Origin: an uncultured Clostridia bacterium
GTDB taxonomy: Bacteria; Bacillota; Clostridia; Christensenellales; UBA1242
DNA: 55,429 nt
Direction: 5' to 3'
NCBI GenBank assembly: GCA_944381155.1
Contig: CALWKA010000008.1
Coordinates: 1 to 55,429, forward strand
Part shown: positions 1-9,088 of the stretch, one piece after another
Layout: each line of letters begins with the position of its first letter
Position numbering within the stretch: position 1 is the first letter of the stretch
Program-made: the position numbers and the translations under genes
Notes under the pieces: model-generated
Databases searched by the model: none
What the model saw: only the letters and a program-made list of their open reading frames with translations
What the model was told of the DNA's origin: nothing

Positions 1-468
1 ATATATGAAAATTGCGATCCAAAGAAATTGCGTTATGATAAAATTATCATTATGACAGATGCCGATGTGGACGGAAGTCATATAGAAATATTGATGCTCA
101 CATTCTTCTTTAGATATATGCGCCCGCTCATTGAAGAAGGTCATGTATATGTGGCTCAACCGCCATTATACAAAGTGACGCACGGAAAGCAGGTAAACTA
201 TTATTACACAGAAGAAGAAAAAGAAGCAGCGGTGTTGGATACTGAAAAAGGGTACAATGTGCAAAGATATAAAGGGCTTGGCGAAATGAATGCCGATTTG
301 TTATGGGAAACAACTATGAATCCTGCCACTAGAACGCTGAAAAAAGTGACTATGAAAGACGAAGTGACTTGCAATGAAGTGTTTGATTTGCTTATGGGTG
401 ATCGTCCAGAAGGCAGGCGCGAGTTTATTGAACAGCACGCTACCCTTGTGACCGACCTTGATGTCTAG
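1..468 (+). CDS. gyrB: DNA gyrase subunit B, C-terminal part (5' end outside window)
   Basis: This is the 3' end of the gyrase B gene; the reading frame is open from base 1 and the start lies outside the window. GyrB supplies the ATPase and TOPRIM functions of DNA gyrase, which introduces negative supercoils in the cytoplasm. The fragment holds the end of the TOPRIM domain, with the metal-binding DADVDGSHI motif (DxD type) about 18 residues in, and the conserved C-terminal [10 protein letters not shown] segment followed by an arginine/lysine-rich stretch. The order TOPRIM then KGLGEMN is standard for GyrB/ParE. It is called GyrB because the partner directly downstream carries a GyrA-box. The stop codon TAG is embedded in the ribosome-binding site of gyrA, so the two genes form an operon. 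Confidence 0.96.
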   Translation: MYENCDPKKLRYDKIIIMTDADVDGSHIEILMLTFFFRYMRPLIEEGHVYVAQPPLYKVTHGKQVNYYYTEEEKEAAVLDTEKGYNVQRYKGLGEMNADLLWETTMNPATRTLKKVTMKDEVTCNEVFDLLMGDRPEGRREFIEQHATLVTDLDV

Positions 469-477
469 GAGATAGAG

Positions 478-2976
478 ATGAAAGATAAAGAGATGTTTGA
501 AAAAATTGATAATACTAGATATATTGATATAGATGTAGAGCACGAGATGAAGGAGTCTTTCATCGCTTATGCAATGGCGGTGAATGTGTCGCGCGCGCTT
601 CCTGATGTGCGAGACGGATTGAAACCTGTGCATAGAAGAATTTTATATTCAATGAATGAAACGGGACTAACCAATGATAAACCTTTCAGAAAATGTGCCA
701 AGATTGTTGGAGATGTGTTGGGTAAATATCATCCGCACGGAGATAGTTCGGTGTATGACGCGCTCGTTCGCTTGGCACAAGATTTTACTATCAACGAACC
801 ACTTATTGATCCGAACGGAAATTTTGGTAGTGTGGATGGCGACCCTGCTGCCGCATATCGTTATACAGAGGCAAGGCTTAGCAAAATAGCGGGAGAGTTG
901 TTGCGCGATATAGATAAAGATACGGTCGATTTTTATCCAAACTTTGATGCCACCACAGTGCAACCAAAAGTGCTTCCAAGCCGTTTCCCTAATCTACTAG
1001 TGAATGGTAGTGATGGTATTGCAGTGGGAATGGCCACCAATATTCCACCGCACAATCTTAATGAAGTGATAGATGCAGTTGTGGCAATGATTGACAATCC
1101 AAACATTACCATAGATGAATTGATGCAATATATCCCTGCGCCAGACTTCCCTACGGGTGGCGAAATTTTGAGCAACAACGCAATCAAGCAAGCGTATAAA
1201 ACTGGTCGCGGTGGGGTGGTTATGCGCGCAAAGACGGACATTGAATCGTATGACAATGGCAAGCGATTTAGAATTGTTGCCACCGCCATACCATATCAGG
1301 TCAATAAGGCAAAATTGATAGCGCAAATTGCCAATCTTGCAAAGGACAAAAAGATTGACGGAATATCTGATGTGCGCGATGAGTCGGATAGAGATGGTAT
1401 GCGCATAGTGGTAGAATTAAAGAGAGATGCCAATCCGCATATTATACTTAATCAATTGTTCAAACAAACTCCGTTGCAAATGTCTAGCGGTATAATTTTG
1501 TTGGCACTTGTGGACGGGCGTCCTAAAGTTTTGAATTTGCAAGAGATAATCTATTATTATCTTGCATTCCAGCGCGAAGTCATCACTAGACGAACGAAAT
1601 ATGACCTGAAAAAAGCGGAAGAACGCGAGCATATATTGAAGGGCTTGGTGATCGCAGTCAACAATATTGACGAAGTGATTAAGATTATAAAGCAAAGTGA
1701 GGACAAAAATGACGCGTTGACAAAATTGGAGACTAGATTTGAATTGTCTGAAAGGCAAGCTAATGCAATTCTAGAGATGAAATTAAGTAGGCTTACAGGA
1801 TTAGAAGTTGAAAAATTGAATGCAGAATTGGACGAATTGGAGTTGCAGATCGTTCATTTGAAAGAAATTTTGAGTGATGATAGCAAAATTAATGAAATTA
1901 TCAAAAATGAATTAATCGAAATCAAACAAAAATATCCTACTCCAAGAAAGTCTGAAATAATTATGGACTATGACGACATTGATATTGGAGATTTGATTGA
2001 ACGACACGAAGTGGTTATCTCATTGACTAGTCAGGGTTATGTGAAACGCTTGCCTGTAAGTGAATATAAATCACAACACAGAGGCGGGCGCGGAGTAAAC
2101 GCACACAAAACGAAAGAAGAAGATGTCGTCACCGATATGTTTGTGGTAAACAGCCACGATGATTTGATGTTCTTTAGCAATCTGGGCAAAGTGTATGTGC
2201 TGCGTGCCTACAATATCCCAGAAGCAGGCAGACAGAATAAAGGTAGAGCGTTGGTTAATCTTTTACCGCTTGAAGCAGATGAAAAAATTAATACCATTTT
2301 AAAATTCGAGCGAGATGATTCTGCCTATCTAGTGCTTGCCACTAAAAAAGGATTGATCAAGAAGACAAAATTGTCCGAATTTGACAATATCCGTAAGAAT
2401 GGCAAAATAGCAATTAGATTGAACGATGGTGATTATTTAATTAGCGCAAAGATAGTACACCCTAATGATGAACTTTTGATCGCTTCAGACAATGGAAAGT
2501 GTTTGCGTTTTAGTGAAAAGACAATTAGGCTTGTAGGAAGGACTAGTCAGGGCGTGAAAGGTATGCGAATTGAACCGGATGAAAATATCATAGATATGAT
2601 AGCAATTGATCCAACAAAAGATCTATTGACAGTGACCGAAAAAGGTTATGCAAAGCGTAGCAAGATCAGTGATTATAGGCTTCAAGGCAGGCGTGGTAAA
2701 GGCTTGAAAGCAGGAGTGTTCAACGACAAAACCGGCAAAGTGGTCGCTATGCGTTCAATAGATGAAGACAAAGATATTTTAGCAATTTCAGCAGATGGCG
2801 TGATGATTCGAACCAGCGCAGATTCAATCAATCTTGTCAGCAGGACGAGTTTGGGAGTACGATTGATGAAAGTCAGTGCAAATGACAGAGTGGTGAGCGT
2901 TGCAGTGGTGGAAAAAGATGAGAACACAGATGATGCTGAAGAACTAGAAGATAGTGTGGAAAATGTGGAAGAATAA
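478..2976 (+). CDS. gyrA: DNA gyrase subunit A
   Basis: GyrA is the breakage-reunion subunit of DNA gyrase. The 832-residue length is normal for the family. The catalytic tyrosine is Tyr129 in [10 protein letters not shown]. The quinolone-determining region reads [10 protein letters not shown] (85-94) and keeps Ser90 and Asp94, equivalent to E. coli Ser83 and Asp87, so no classical resistance substitution is visible. A GyrA-box-like QHRGGRG at 533-539 opens the C-terminal beta-pinwheel and argues for GyrA rather than ParC. The tail is strongly acidic. The ATG lies 9 bases after the gyrB stop; AGGAG overlapping that stop is the SD, so translation is coupled to gyrB. Confidence 0.97.
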   Translation: MKDKEMFEKIDNTRYIDIDVEHEMKESFIAYAMAVNVSRALPDVRDGLKPVHRRILYSMNETGLTNDKPFRKCAKIVGDVLGKYHPHGDSSVYDALVRLAQDFTINEPLIDPNGNFGSVDGDPAAAYRYTEARLSKIAGELLRDIDKDTVDFYPNFDATTVQPKVLPSRFPNLLVNGSDGIAVGMATNIPPHNLNEVIDAVVAMIDNPNITIDELMQYIPAPDFPTGGEILSNNAIKQAYKTGRGGVVMRAKTDIESYDNGKRFRIVATAIPYQVNKAKLIAQIANLAKDKKIDGISDVRDESDRDGMRIVVELKRDANPHIILNQLFKQTPLQMSSGIILLALVDGRPKVLNLQEIIYYYLAFQREVITRRTKYDLKKAEEREHILKGLVIAVNNIDEVIKIIKQSEDKNDALTKLETRFELSERQANAILEMKLSRLTGLEVEKLNAELDELELQIVHLKEILSDDSKINEIIKNELIEIKQKYPTPRKSEIIMDYDDIDIGDLIERHEVVISLTSQGYVKRLPVSEYKSQHRGGRGVNAHKTKEEDVVTDMFVVNSHDDLMFFSNLGKVYVLRAYNIPEAGRQNKGRALVNLLPLEADEKINTILKFERDDSAYLVLATKKGLIKKTKLSEFDNIRKNGKIAIRLNDGDYLISAKIVHPNDELLIASDNGKCLRFSEKTIRLVGRTSQGVKGMRIEPDENIIDMIAIDPTKDLLTVTEKGYAKRSKISDYRLQGRRGKGLKAGVFNDKTGKVVAMRSIDEDKDILAISADGVMIRTSADSINLVSRTSLGVRLMKVSANDRVVSVAVVEKDENTDDAEELEDSVENVEE

Positions 2977-3485
2977 AATATAATTGTTTTAAATTTTTAG
3001 ATTATTATAATAATAATTATAAAAATTATAAATATATTATTTTCAAATTTTATATTAATAAAACAAAATATAATTAAATATTATAAAATATTAATAAAAA
3101 TGCTAAAAATAATAAAAAATTATTAAAAAATCAATAAAAAATTAAAAATAATCATAAAAATAATAAAAAATTATTAAAAATATGATTAAAGGCAAAAATT
3201 ATTAAAAAATAGTATTTTATCATAATATTCATTTGAAAAAAATGTCTTTTGCATACTAATACGCGCTTTAAAAATCTAGAAATATTTGAGTTGATAAAAA
3301 ATTCAAAAATCTGCTATTTGCACTAAATTTATACACAAGAATTGGGAACGCCGATAATTTTTAGATTGCTAAATTTATTTTGGCTGACTAAATTAATCAT
3401 TTTCATAAAATTCAAAATTTATCATTAATGTTTGAATAAAATTAAAAACAAGTATTTATTTGTAAAAATTGGAATAAACTATTTT
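2977..3485. other. AT-rich intergenic gap
   Basis: About 500 bases between gyrA and the next gene are almost entirely A and T, with runs such as AATAATAAAA. I see no convincing coding frame and no GC-containing terminator hairpin after gyrA. A TTG-initiated in-frame extension of the downstream lipoprotein begins at 3432 but is not needed. Confidence 0.6.
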
Positions 3486-4322
3486 ATGGCAAAAAGTAAA
3501 TTGTATCGTATACTATTTTGTGTCGTGCTACTGCTGGTAGTATTATGTTTGTCTGCTTGTGCTAGCGTTCGATCTATGACAGTCACGAACGAGGACGGGA
3601 CGATCGACGAATTGGTATATGTCACATTGCAAGAAAATGAAATCTTATCCGCCGGTTATAGTGTGGAAGAAATAAAGAGCCAGATTGCGAGTTCAAGTCT
3701 TAACGAAGCTAGGCAAATTGTGAATAATTTTAATCTAAAAGTCAGTTTAGATATTTTAAATTCTTCAGATCAAGATACAATAAAAACATTGAATAGTTTT
3801 TTGAATGGTATAGATGTGGTCGGCGATAAATGGGAAGAAAATACTTATGTGATAGGTATACGATTCAAAAATATGGATGTGTATAGTTATTATTATGGTA
3901 TAACTAGCGAAAGTACAGCAAAGGTTGAAACGCAAAGTCATTTCTTCTATGATAAAATTAGTTATTATGGAACTAGTACATTCGTTAGCTATTCAGATTT
4001 GTATGAACGGTTAAATGCTTATTACACTTCCAATTATCCTAATTTGGTAAATAGCGAGAATAATGAACTTTTATACACTTATATTACCGATTTGTCTAGG
4101 GAACATAGCGATGCTGATTATATTACAAAAATGGATGGGAAATATTATCATACTTGGGTAATTGATCCAGATAATATGTCAGAAGAATTGGTGTTATATT
4201 ATAATATTGCCAACAAATCAAATTGTTTGATTGTATTGATTGGTGTGGGTGTAGCGGTTAGTTTAATACTTTTGCTCATAGCAGTTTTAATCAATAAAAA
4301 GAAAAAATCTACAAACAAATAA
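3486..4322 (+). CDS. Lipoprotein with C-terminal membrane anchor, unknown function
   Basis: I do not recognise the family. The protein is 278 residues from the ATG. Its N-terminus is a lipoprotein signal peptide: basic MAKSKLYR, a hydrophobic run, then lipobox LSAC with Cys25 as the lipidated residue. A folded, polar, tyrosine- and serine-rich region follows, and then a second hydrophobic segment near residues 243-266 closed by a lysine-rich tail (INKKKKSTNK). It is therefore expected outside the membrane, held by a lipid at one end and a helix at the other. The frame stays open upstream to a TTG at 3432, but that start would bury the signal peptide 18 residues in, so the ATG at 3486 is preferred. 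It stands alone, followed by a strong terminator. Confidence 0.85.
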   Translation: MAKSKLYRILFCVVLLLVVLCLSACASVRSMTVTNEDGTIDELVYVTLQENEILSAGYSVEEIKSQIASSSLNEARQIVNNFNLKVSLDILNSSDQDTIKTLNSFLNGIDVVGDKWEENTYVIGIRFKNMDVYSYYYGITSESTAKVETQSHFFYDKISYYGTSTFVSYSDLYERLNAYYTSNYPNLVNSENNELLYTYITDLSREHSDADYITKMDGKYYHTWVIDPDNMSEELVLYYNIANKSNCLIVLIGVGVAVSLILLLIAVLINKKKKSTNK

Positions 4323-4429
4323 AAAATATTAAAAAATATATCAAAATTAATTAAAATTTTATAAAAATCATACAATTTTATGAAAAAATTAAAAATATAA
4401 TAAAATATTTGTTTTAATATTTTCGATAT

Positions 4430-4460
4430 AAAAAAAGGAATTTTGAAGATTCCTTTTTTT
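4430..4460 (+). terminator. Intrinsic terminator after the lipoprotein gene
   Basis: A perfect 12-bp stem (4430-4441 with 4449-4460) closes a 7-base loop, and the right arm ends in seven T residues. It sits about 110 bases after the lipoprotein stop codon. Confidence 0.85.
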
Positions 4461-5207
4461 AGTCGATTGATAAAAAATGAACAAATTTATATAAAAAATG
4501 AAAAAAATAGATAAAAATATAAAATATAAATAGATGCAGTATTAAAAAATTAAACTGCTGAATATATTAAATAAAAATTAATAGCTAATAAATTAGAGAA
4601 AAACTATATGCTTGGGAAATGAAAATACAAAAAGCAAATAAAATAGTTACAATTCTAATTTGCCTACCAATCGTATTTTTTGGATGGAATTTTTATATCA
4701 TCATAATATTCTAGATATTTTTCGTTGGTTTTATCTTTATTGGAGTATTTATATTTTCTAGTTTTATTATATGTAGTTTTATTTTCTTTTCCTTTCGGAA
4801 GATGTTTCAATACTTTTATTTTTTTCATTTCGTGCCTTTATCTTTTTTCATTTTGTGATTTTTTAAGTTTTGATGTAAATGTAAATATTCATTTATGCAG
4901 AAGTATAATCTAATAATTTTGTTAATTTGAAAATAGTATATCGTTTTTGTGATAGCGAGATGAATTTATCAAGTTATTAATTTTATTAGTTTACATAAAT
5001 GTTTTTGTGAGTGAAATGTCATATTATGTATTAACAATTAATAATTTTGCTTTGATTAGTTGTAAATAGATAAAAATTTGATTGTTTTTGTTTTTGAATT
5101 AGAAAAGGACATTAATATAAAATGTAATTTAGAAAAATGAATTTGTATTTTTGCATTAAAAATTACAATTTTTGTTTTAGATAGATATAAAAAGATCGAT
5201 TACAAAA
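4461..5207. other. AT-rich gap with possible small ORFs
   Basis: This stretch of about 750 bases lies between the lipoprotein terminator and the nrdG terminator. It contains no long ORF. Two short ORFs on opposite strands overlap at their 3' ends: a 54-codon lysine-rich frame on the minus strand (4664-4828), and a 31-codon hydrophobic frame on the plus strand (4619-4714, starting MKIQKANKIV). The remainder is AT-rich with nothing I can assign. Confidence 0.5.
4664..4828 (-). CDS. Possible small basic protein (54 aa)
   Basis: This 54-codon frame begins MKKIKVLKHLPKGKENK and ends SKKYDW. The composition is lysine- and tyrosine-rich and hydrophilic, without a membrane segment. An AAAGG lies 6 bases before the ATG as a candidate SD. 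The start codon overlaps, as ATGA, the stop of an upstream 8-codon mini-ORF (MKKDKGTK), which could couple translation. It is not recognised, and such frames arise by chance in AT-rich DNA; the sensible residue mix and the SD are the only support. A longer hydrophobic frame on the opposite strand (4725-4913) looks like its shadow. Confidence 0.3.
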   Translation of the reverse strand: MKKIKVLKHLPKGKENKTTYNKTRKYKYSNKDKTNEKYLEYYDDIKIPSKKYDW

Positions 5208-5243
5208 AGATTTCCACATTTTTAATAAATTTTGTGGAAATCT
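5208..5243 (-). terminator. Terminator of the nrdDG operon, overlapping the nrdG stop
   Basis: A perfect 11-bp stem (AGATTTCCACA pairing with TGTGGAAATCT, 5208-5218 with 5233-5243) with a 14-base loop is followed on the minus strand by a T run at 5204-5208. The nrdG stop codon at 5222-5224 lies in the loop, and the final codons of nrdG form one arm. Confidence 0.85.
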
Positions 5244-5779
5244 GAATTTTTTTTGTCATTATATATACTCAATACAATTTTATTTTCTTTCAAACTTTTT
5301 TGCACATCTATCACGCGCTGATTGCTACTACCTTTGAATCGAAGCGTAATATCTTTCAATTCTTCTTTGAATTCGCCGTCAACCAAAATGTCTATGTATG
5401 ACAAAAGTTCACGCGTGAATGGACAGTGTGCTCGGCTAGGAGATAGCAGTTCACTATCAAACAAATATCCCGAATAACACCATATTGTTTTATTTGGGTA
5501 TAACGCTTTGACGCGTTTTACGAACGGAAGAAGCGCCTTTTGATTGGCTGGTTCCATAGGTTCTCCGCCGAGCAAGGTCAATCCATTGATATAATCAGGG
5601 GATAGATGCTTGATTATGTCATCCTCTGTTTCTTTCGTAAAAGGTTTGCCATAATTGAAGTCCCAAGTTTCTGAATTGAAGCAATTTTTGCAATGATGAG
5701 TGCATCCGCTGACAAACAACGACACGCGCACGCCCTCACCATTTGCAATATCATAATATTTTATATTACCGTAATTCAT
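5222..5779 (-). CDS. nrdG: Anaerobic ribonucleoside-triphosphate reductase activating protein
   Basis: NrdG is a radical SAM enzyme that installs the glycyl radical on NrdD, allowing deoxynucleotide synthesis without oxygen. The 185-residue protein has the cluster motif CTHHCKNC (Cys26, Cys30, Cys33; C-x3-C-x2-C) and the GGEP motif (LGGEPM) typical of the family. The frame continues 7 codons upstream to a TTG, but the ATG at 5779 is chosen because AAAGGA sits 5 bases before it. It begins 29 bases after the nrdD stop, so the two genes form the usual nrdD-nrdG operon. It is transcribed leftward from the nrdD promoter and ends in a hairpin terminator overlapping its own stop. Confidence 0.95.
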   Translation of the reverse strand: MNYGNIKYYDIANGEGVRVSLFVSGCTHHCKNCFNSETWDFNYGKPFTKETEDDIIKHLSPDYINGLTLLGGEPMEPANQKALLPFVKRVKALYPNKTIWCYSGYLFDSELLSPSRAHCPFTRELLSYIDILVDGEFKEELKDITLRFKGSSNQRVIDVQKSLKENKIVLSIYNDKKNSDFHKIY

Positions 5780-5808
5780 ATTTTCCTTTAATAACTGCAA
5801 TAATATTT

Positions 5809-7989
5809 TTATAAGTGCAAGACTCTATCTCGAATTTCTTGCGTCCTGCCTTGATTCCAGAATTGACTGCCTATATAGCCACAAGTTCGCCTTGCGACAT
5901 TCATTTTAGTTTGATCTTTGTTGCCACAATGTGGGCATACCCAAATGAGTTTTCCGTCCTTGTCTTCTTCAATCAAGATCTCTCCGTCATAGCCACATAC
6001 CTGACAATAGTCTGATTTTGTATTAAGTTCGGCATACATTATGTTGTCATAAATATATTTTATAACTTGCAAAACTGCCTGAATGTTGTCTTGCATATTT
6101 GGCACTTCTACATAACTGATTGCGCCACCAGGACTCAATGCTTGGAATTCGCTTTCCAATTTTAGTTTTTCAAACGCGTCTATTGGTTCGGTGACATGGA
6201 CATGATAACTATTTGTGACATAATTTTTGTCGGTTACGCCCGGGATGATTCCAAATCTGCGCTGTAAACATTTTGCAAACTTGTATGTAGTGCTTTCAAG
6301 CGGTGTGCCATATAGCGAATAGTCAATGTTTTCTGCTTGTTTCCACTTTTTCGTATATTCGTTCAATTTTTGCATAATTTTCAAGCCCAATTCTTCGCCT
6401 TCAGGTTCGGTCAGTTTGTGCCCATTTAGATAGAACACGGTTTCCCATAGTCCTGCATATCCTAGCGATATTGTAGAATAACCGCCATACAACAATTTGT
6501 CTATTTTTTCGCCTGGTTTGAGTCGCGCAATGGCGCCGTGTTGCCATAGAATTGGTGCAACATCTGAAGTGGTGCCAAGCAATCTTTCGTGCCTGCAACG
6601 CAATGCTTCGTGGCACAATTCCATACGCTCGTCAAAGATTTTCCAGAATTTGTCCATATCTTTTCCGCACGACAATGCGATGTCTATCAAATTGATTGTG
6701 ACCACTCCTTGATTAAATCTGCCATAGTATTTTGGTTTACCATTTTCGTCCACATACGGAGTTAAAAATGAGCGACATCCCATACAAGGATAGCAATGAC
6801 CTTCACCATTTTTGTCTATTTTCAATTCAAGCATCTTTTTCTCACTGATATAATCTGGCACAAGTCGCTTTGCAGTACATTTTGCGGCAAGTTCGGTCAG
6901 ATAATAGTATTTACTATCTGGATGAATGTTGTCTTCTTCCAAAACATATACAATTTTTGGGAAGGCTGGAGTGATAGGCACTCCTTTTTCGTTCTTTACT
7001 CCTTCATATCTTTGTTGCAAAGTTTCTTCAATGATCAGTGCCAAATCTTGTTTTTCGCGTTCGTTTTTCGCTTCGCCTAGATACAAAAATTCTGTAACAA
7101 ATGGCGCTTGTCCATTTGTGGTCATCAAAGTGATCACTTGATATTGAATGGTCTGCACTCCGCGGTTGATCTCTTTTCGTACGCGTTGCTCGGTGATTTT
7201 GTCTATTAGTTTGCTATCAATATTGTCCGATACTTGTTTTAGCTCTTCTTCCACTTCCTGCCTGATCTTCTTTCGGCTGACATCTACGAATGGGGCAAGG
7301 TGCGCCATACTAATGCTTTGTCCGCCATATTGGCTAGATGCCACTTGCGCCACAATTTGAGTGGCGATATTGCAAGCGGTGGAAAATGAATGAGGTCGTT
7401 CGATCATAGTGTTTGATATAACTGTACCATTTTGCAACATATCTTCTAGATTGACTAGGTCACAGTTGTGCATACGCTGGGCAAAATAGTCTGCATCGTG
7501 GAAGTGAATGATACCTTCTTCGTGCGCTTTCCATATATGGTGAGGCAAAAGGAAACGCTTGGTCAAATCTTTGCTCATCTCGCCCGCCATATAGTCACGC
7601 TGGACACTGTTGACAGTAGGATTTTTGTTTGAATTTTCCTGTTTGATTTCTTCATTTTTCAAATCAATCAGCGCAAATACTTTTTCATCTGTGGTGTTCG
7701 CCTGTCTAGCTAGTTGTCTATCATAGCGATATGTGATATAGTTTTTTGCCACCAAAAATGCAGATTGCTTCATTATGGCAAATTCCACCATATCTTGAAT
7801 CTCTTCCACTCCGACAGCGCGTCCCATTCCTTCGCATTCGTGCACGACTTCGTTTACAACAGTGTCAATCTGCAAAGGGGTGAGGCGTTTTCCAATCTCG
7901 TCTACCGAATTGTTCGCTTTGGTGACAGCAATTCGGATTTTGTCTGGATCGAAGATAACTTCTTGTCCATTGCGTTTGATAACTTTCAT
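5809..7989 (-). CDS. nrdD: Anaerobic ribonucleoside-triphosphate reductase, class III
   Basis: NrdD reduces ribonucleoside triphosphates to deoxy forms under anaerobiosis using a glycyl radical. With the ATG at 7989 the protein has 726 residues. The first ~90 residues form an ATP-cone allosteric domain (starting MKVIKRNGQEVIFD). The catalytic barrel follows. The C-terminal zinc site has two Cys-x2-Cys pairs (CQVC and CPHC), then the glycyl-radical loop RTCGYIG at about 701-707. The frame stays open 14 codons further upstream to an ATG at 8031, but AGGGAGG lies just before the 7989 ATG while the upstream one has no SD and would lie almost on the predicted transcription start. It is divergent from the Crp/Fnr regulator and forms an operon with nrdG. 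Confidence 0.96.
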   Translation of the reverse strand: MKVIKRNGQEVIFDPDKIRIAVTKANNSVDEIGKRLTPLQIDTVVNEVVHECEGMGRAVGVEEIQDMVEFAIMKQSAFLVAKNYITYRYDRQLARQANTTDEKVFALIDLKNEEIKQENSNKNPTVNSVQRDYMAGEMSKDLTKRFLLPHHIWKAHEEGIIHFHDADYFAQRMHNCDLVNLEDMLQNGTVISNTMIERPHSFSTACNIATQIVAQVASSQYGGQSISMAHLAPFVDVSRKKIRQEVEEELKQVSDNIDSKLIDKITEQRVRKEINRGVQTIQYQVITLMTTNGQAPFVTEFLYLGEAKNEREKQDLALIIEETLQQRYEGVKNEKGVPITPAFPKIVYVLEEDNIHPDSKYYYLTELAAKCTAKRLVPDYISEKKMLELKIDKNGEGHCYPCMGCRSFLTPYVDENGKPKYYGRFNQGVVTINLIDIALSCGKDMDKFWKIFDERMELCHEALRCRHERLLGTTSDVAPILWQHGAIARLKPGEKIDKLLYGGYSTISLGYAGLWETVFYLNGHKLTEPEGEELGLKIMQKLNEYTKKWKQAENIDYSLYGTPLESTTYKFAKCLQRRFGIIPGVTDKNYVTNSYHVHVTEPIDAFEKLKLESEFQALSPGGAISYVEVPNMQDNIQAVLQVIKYIYDNIMYAELNTKSDYCQVCGYDGEILIEEDKDGKLIWVCPHCGNKDQTKMNVARRTCGYIGSQFWNQGRTQEIRDRVLHL

Positions 7990-8024
7990 AATTTCCTCCC
8001 TATGATCAAACAACTTCGATTTGT

Positions 8025-8053
8025 TTGACATTACATCTCTATTATACTATAAT
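8025..8053 (+). promoter_or_regulatory. Consensus promoter of the Crp/Fnr regulator gene
   Basis: TTGACA (8025-8030), a 17-base spacer and TATAAT (8048-8053) match the sigma-A consensus perfectly. Transcription should begin near 8060, which makes the ATG at 8097 a better start than the GTG at 8067. Confidence 0.8.
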
Positions 8054-8069
8054 GGAAATGTAAAAAGTG
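8041..8069 (-). promoter_or_regulatory. Predicted nrdDG promoter with weak -35
   Basis: On the minus strand TATAAT (8046-8041) is preceded by 17 bases and a poor -35 (CACTTT, 8069-8064). The start would be near 8034. The -10 box abuts the regulator's -10 box on the other strand, so the two promoters share DNA. The weak -35 suits an activator-dependent promoter. Confidence 0.6.
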
Positions 8070-8083
8070 TTGTTTTTACAACA
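8068..8083. promoter_or_regulatory. Crp/Fnr-type palindromic operator
   Basis: TGTTGTTTTTACAACA is a perfect 6-4-6 palindrome, resembling the layout of FNR-family sites (TTGAT-N4-ATCAA). Its centre is 41.5 bp upstream of the predicted nrdD start, the class II activator position, and within the first 25 bases of the regulator's own transcript. Activation of nrdDG and self-repression are inferred. Confidence 0.6.
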
Positions 8084-8096
8084 AAAATATGAATTT

Positions 8097-8771
8097 ATGG
8101 AATATTTTCAAGAATTAAAATCTACCAAAATTTTTGATTCGGCGTCTGAATTTGATTGTCAGGCTATGATGTTTTGTTTCAAAACTAGGTTCAAAACATT
8201 TGACAAAAATGAAAATATTGTTACACAGGGCAATAAGATAGAAGATATTATTTTGATTTTGAAAGGTGGAGCGATTGTTGAAAATATTGACATTTTAGGC
8301 AATATTTCTATCGTGATGCAGTTGAAAAAAGGGGATGTATACGGGATTGAGTCCGCTTATGCTGGAGATGAATTTTATAAGGACAGCGTGATAGCGAGCG
8401 AAAAATGTTTGGTGCTCTTTATGAACAAACATAGATTGATTAATCCGTGTGAAAACAAATGCAAGCGTCACGATGCTGTGGTCAAAAATTTGATGAGATT
8501 GGTGGCGGAGAGCAATTTGAAATTGTTGGACAAACTCACGCATCTGTCAAAAAAGTCTACGCGTGAAAAACTTTTGTCTTATCTCGGGCTGATGAGCGAA
8601 CGCGCAAAATCTGATTATTTTGAAATTCCTTTCAACCTTACCGAACTAGCGAATTATCTATCTGTGGATAGGAGTGCTATGACTACCGAACTTGGAAAAA
8701 TGAAAAAGGAAGGCTTGATTGATTATGACAAACGGCAGTTTCATATATTCAATAATAAGATAAAATATTAA
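8097..8771 (+). CDS. Crp/Fnr-family transcriptional regulator
   Basis: From the ATG at 8097 the protein has 224 residues. It has an N-terminal cyclic-nucleotide-binding-type beta-roll (IVTQGNKIEDIILILKGGAI region), a dimerisation helix, and a C-terminal winged helix with the recognition segment around NLTELANYLSVDRSAMT. A Cys-x3-Cys-x2-His cluster (NPCENKCKRH) precedes the long helix; whether it binds metal or senses redox is unknown, and the N-terminal cysteine set of E. coli FNR is absent. It is divergent from nrdDG over about 100 bp that contain a family-type palindrome, so a role in controlling anaerobic ribonucleotide reduction, plus autoregulation, is a reasonable inference. The ligand is unknown. 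Confidence 0.88.
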   Translation: MEYFQELKSTKIFDSASEFDCQAMMFCFKTRFKTFDKNENIVTQGNKIEDIILILKGGAIVENIDILGNISIVMQLKKGDVYGIESAYAGDEFYKDSVIASEKCLVLFMNKHRLINPCENKCKRHDAVVKNLMRLVAESNLKLLDKLTHLSKKSTREKLLSYLGLMSERAKSDYFEIPFNLTELANYLSVDRSAMTTELGKMKKEGLIDYDKRQFHIFNNKIKY

Positions 8772-9054
8772 AACTAATATAAAGTATTAATATATAAATA
8801 TTACGATAATTAATAATAATTAATAATAAAATATTAATATAACAATAATAATAATAAAAATAAAATATTAAAATATATAGTAATAAGATAAATATTAATA
8901 TACAATAATAAGATTAAGTATTAATACTAAATTTGAATATAGTTTTTGATTATAAAGTATTGTATACGATAGTGATATTGCTGGATATTGGCGTCTTTCG
9001 TCTGGTTTAAACATTTTTATTTATACGAAATTTAAGTTTATATTTAAAAACATT
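8772..9054. other. AT-rich intergenic gap
   Basis: Roughly 280 bases of AATAATTAATA-type low-complexity sequence separate the regulator from the next gene. No coding frame and no clear terminator hairpin are visible. Confidence 0.5.
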
Positions 9055-9082
9055 TTTATATTTATTAAAAATATTATATAAT
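9055..9082 (+). promoter_or_regulatory. Promoter predicting a leaderless transcript
   Basis: TTTATA (9055-9060), 16 bases, TATAAT (9077-9082), then only 6 bases to the ATG at 9089. The expected start is the A of the ATG. No SD is present. Confidence 0.5.
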
Positions 9083-9088
9083 ATAGTT

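Noticed and set aside
478-2976. Possibility that this gene is parC rather than gyrA
   Set aside because: It has a GyrA-box-like QHRGGRG and directly follows gyrB with coupled translation.
4725-4913. Hydrophobic 62-codon plus-strand ORF
   Set aside because: It is phenylalanine/leucine-rich because it is antisense to a lysine-rich frame; no SD and no recognisable domain.
7990-8031. Upstream ATG for nrdD at 8031
   Set aside because: It has no SD and lies almost at the predicted transcription start; AGGGAGG directly precedes the ATG at 7989, where family homology begins.
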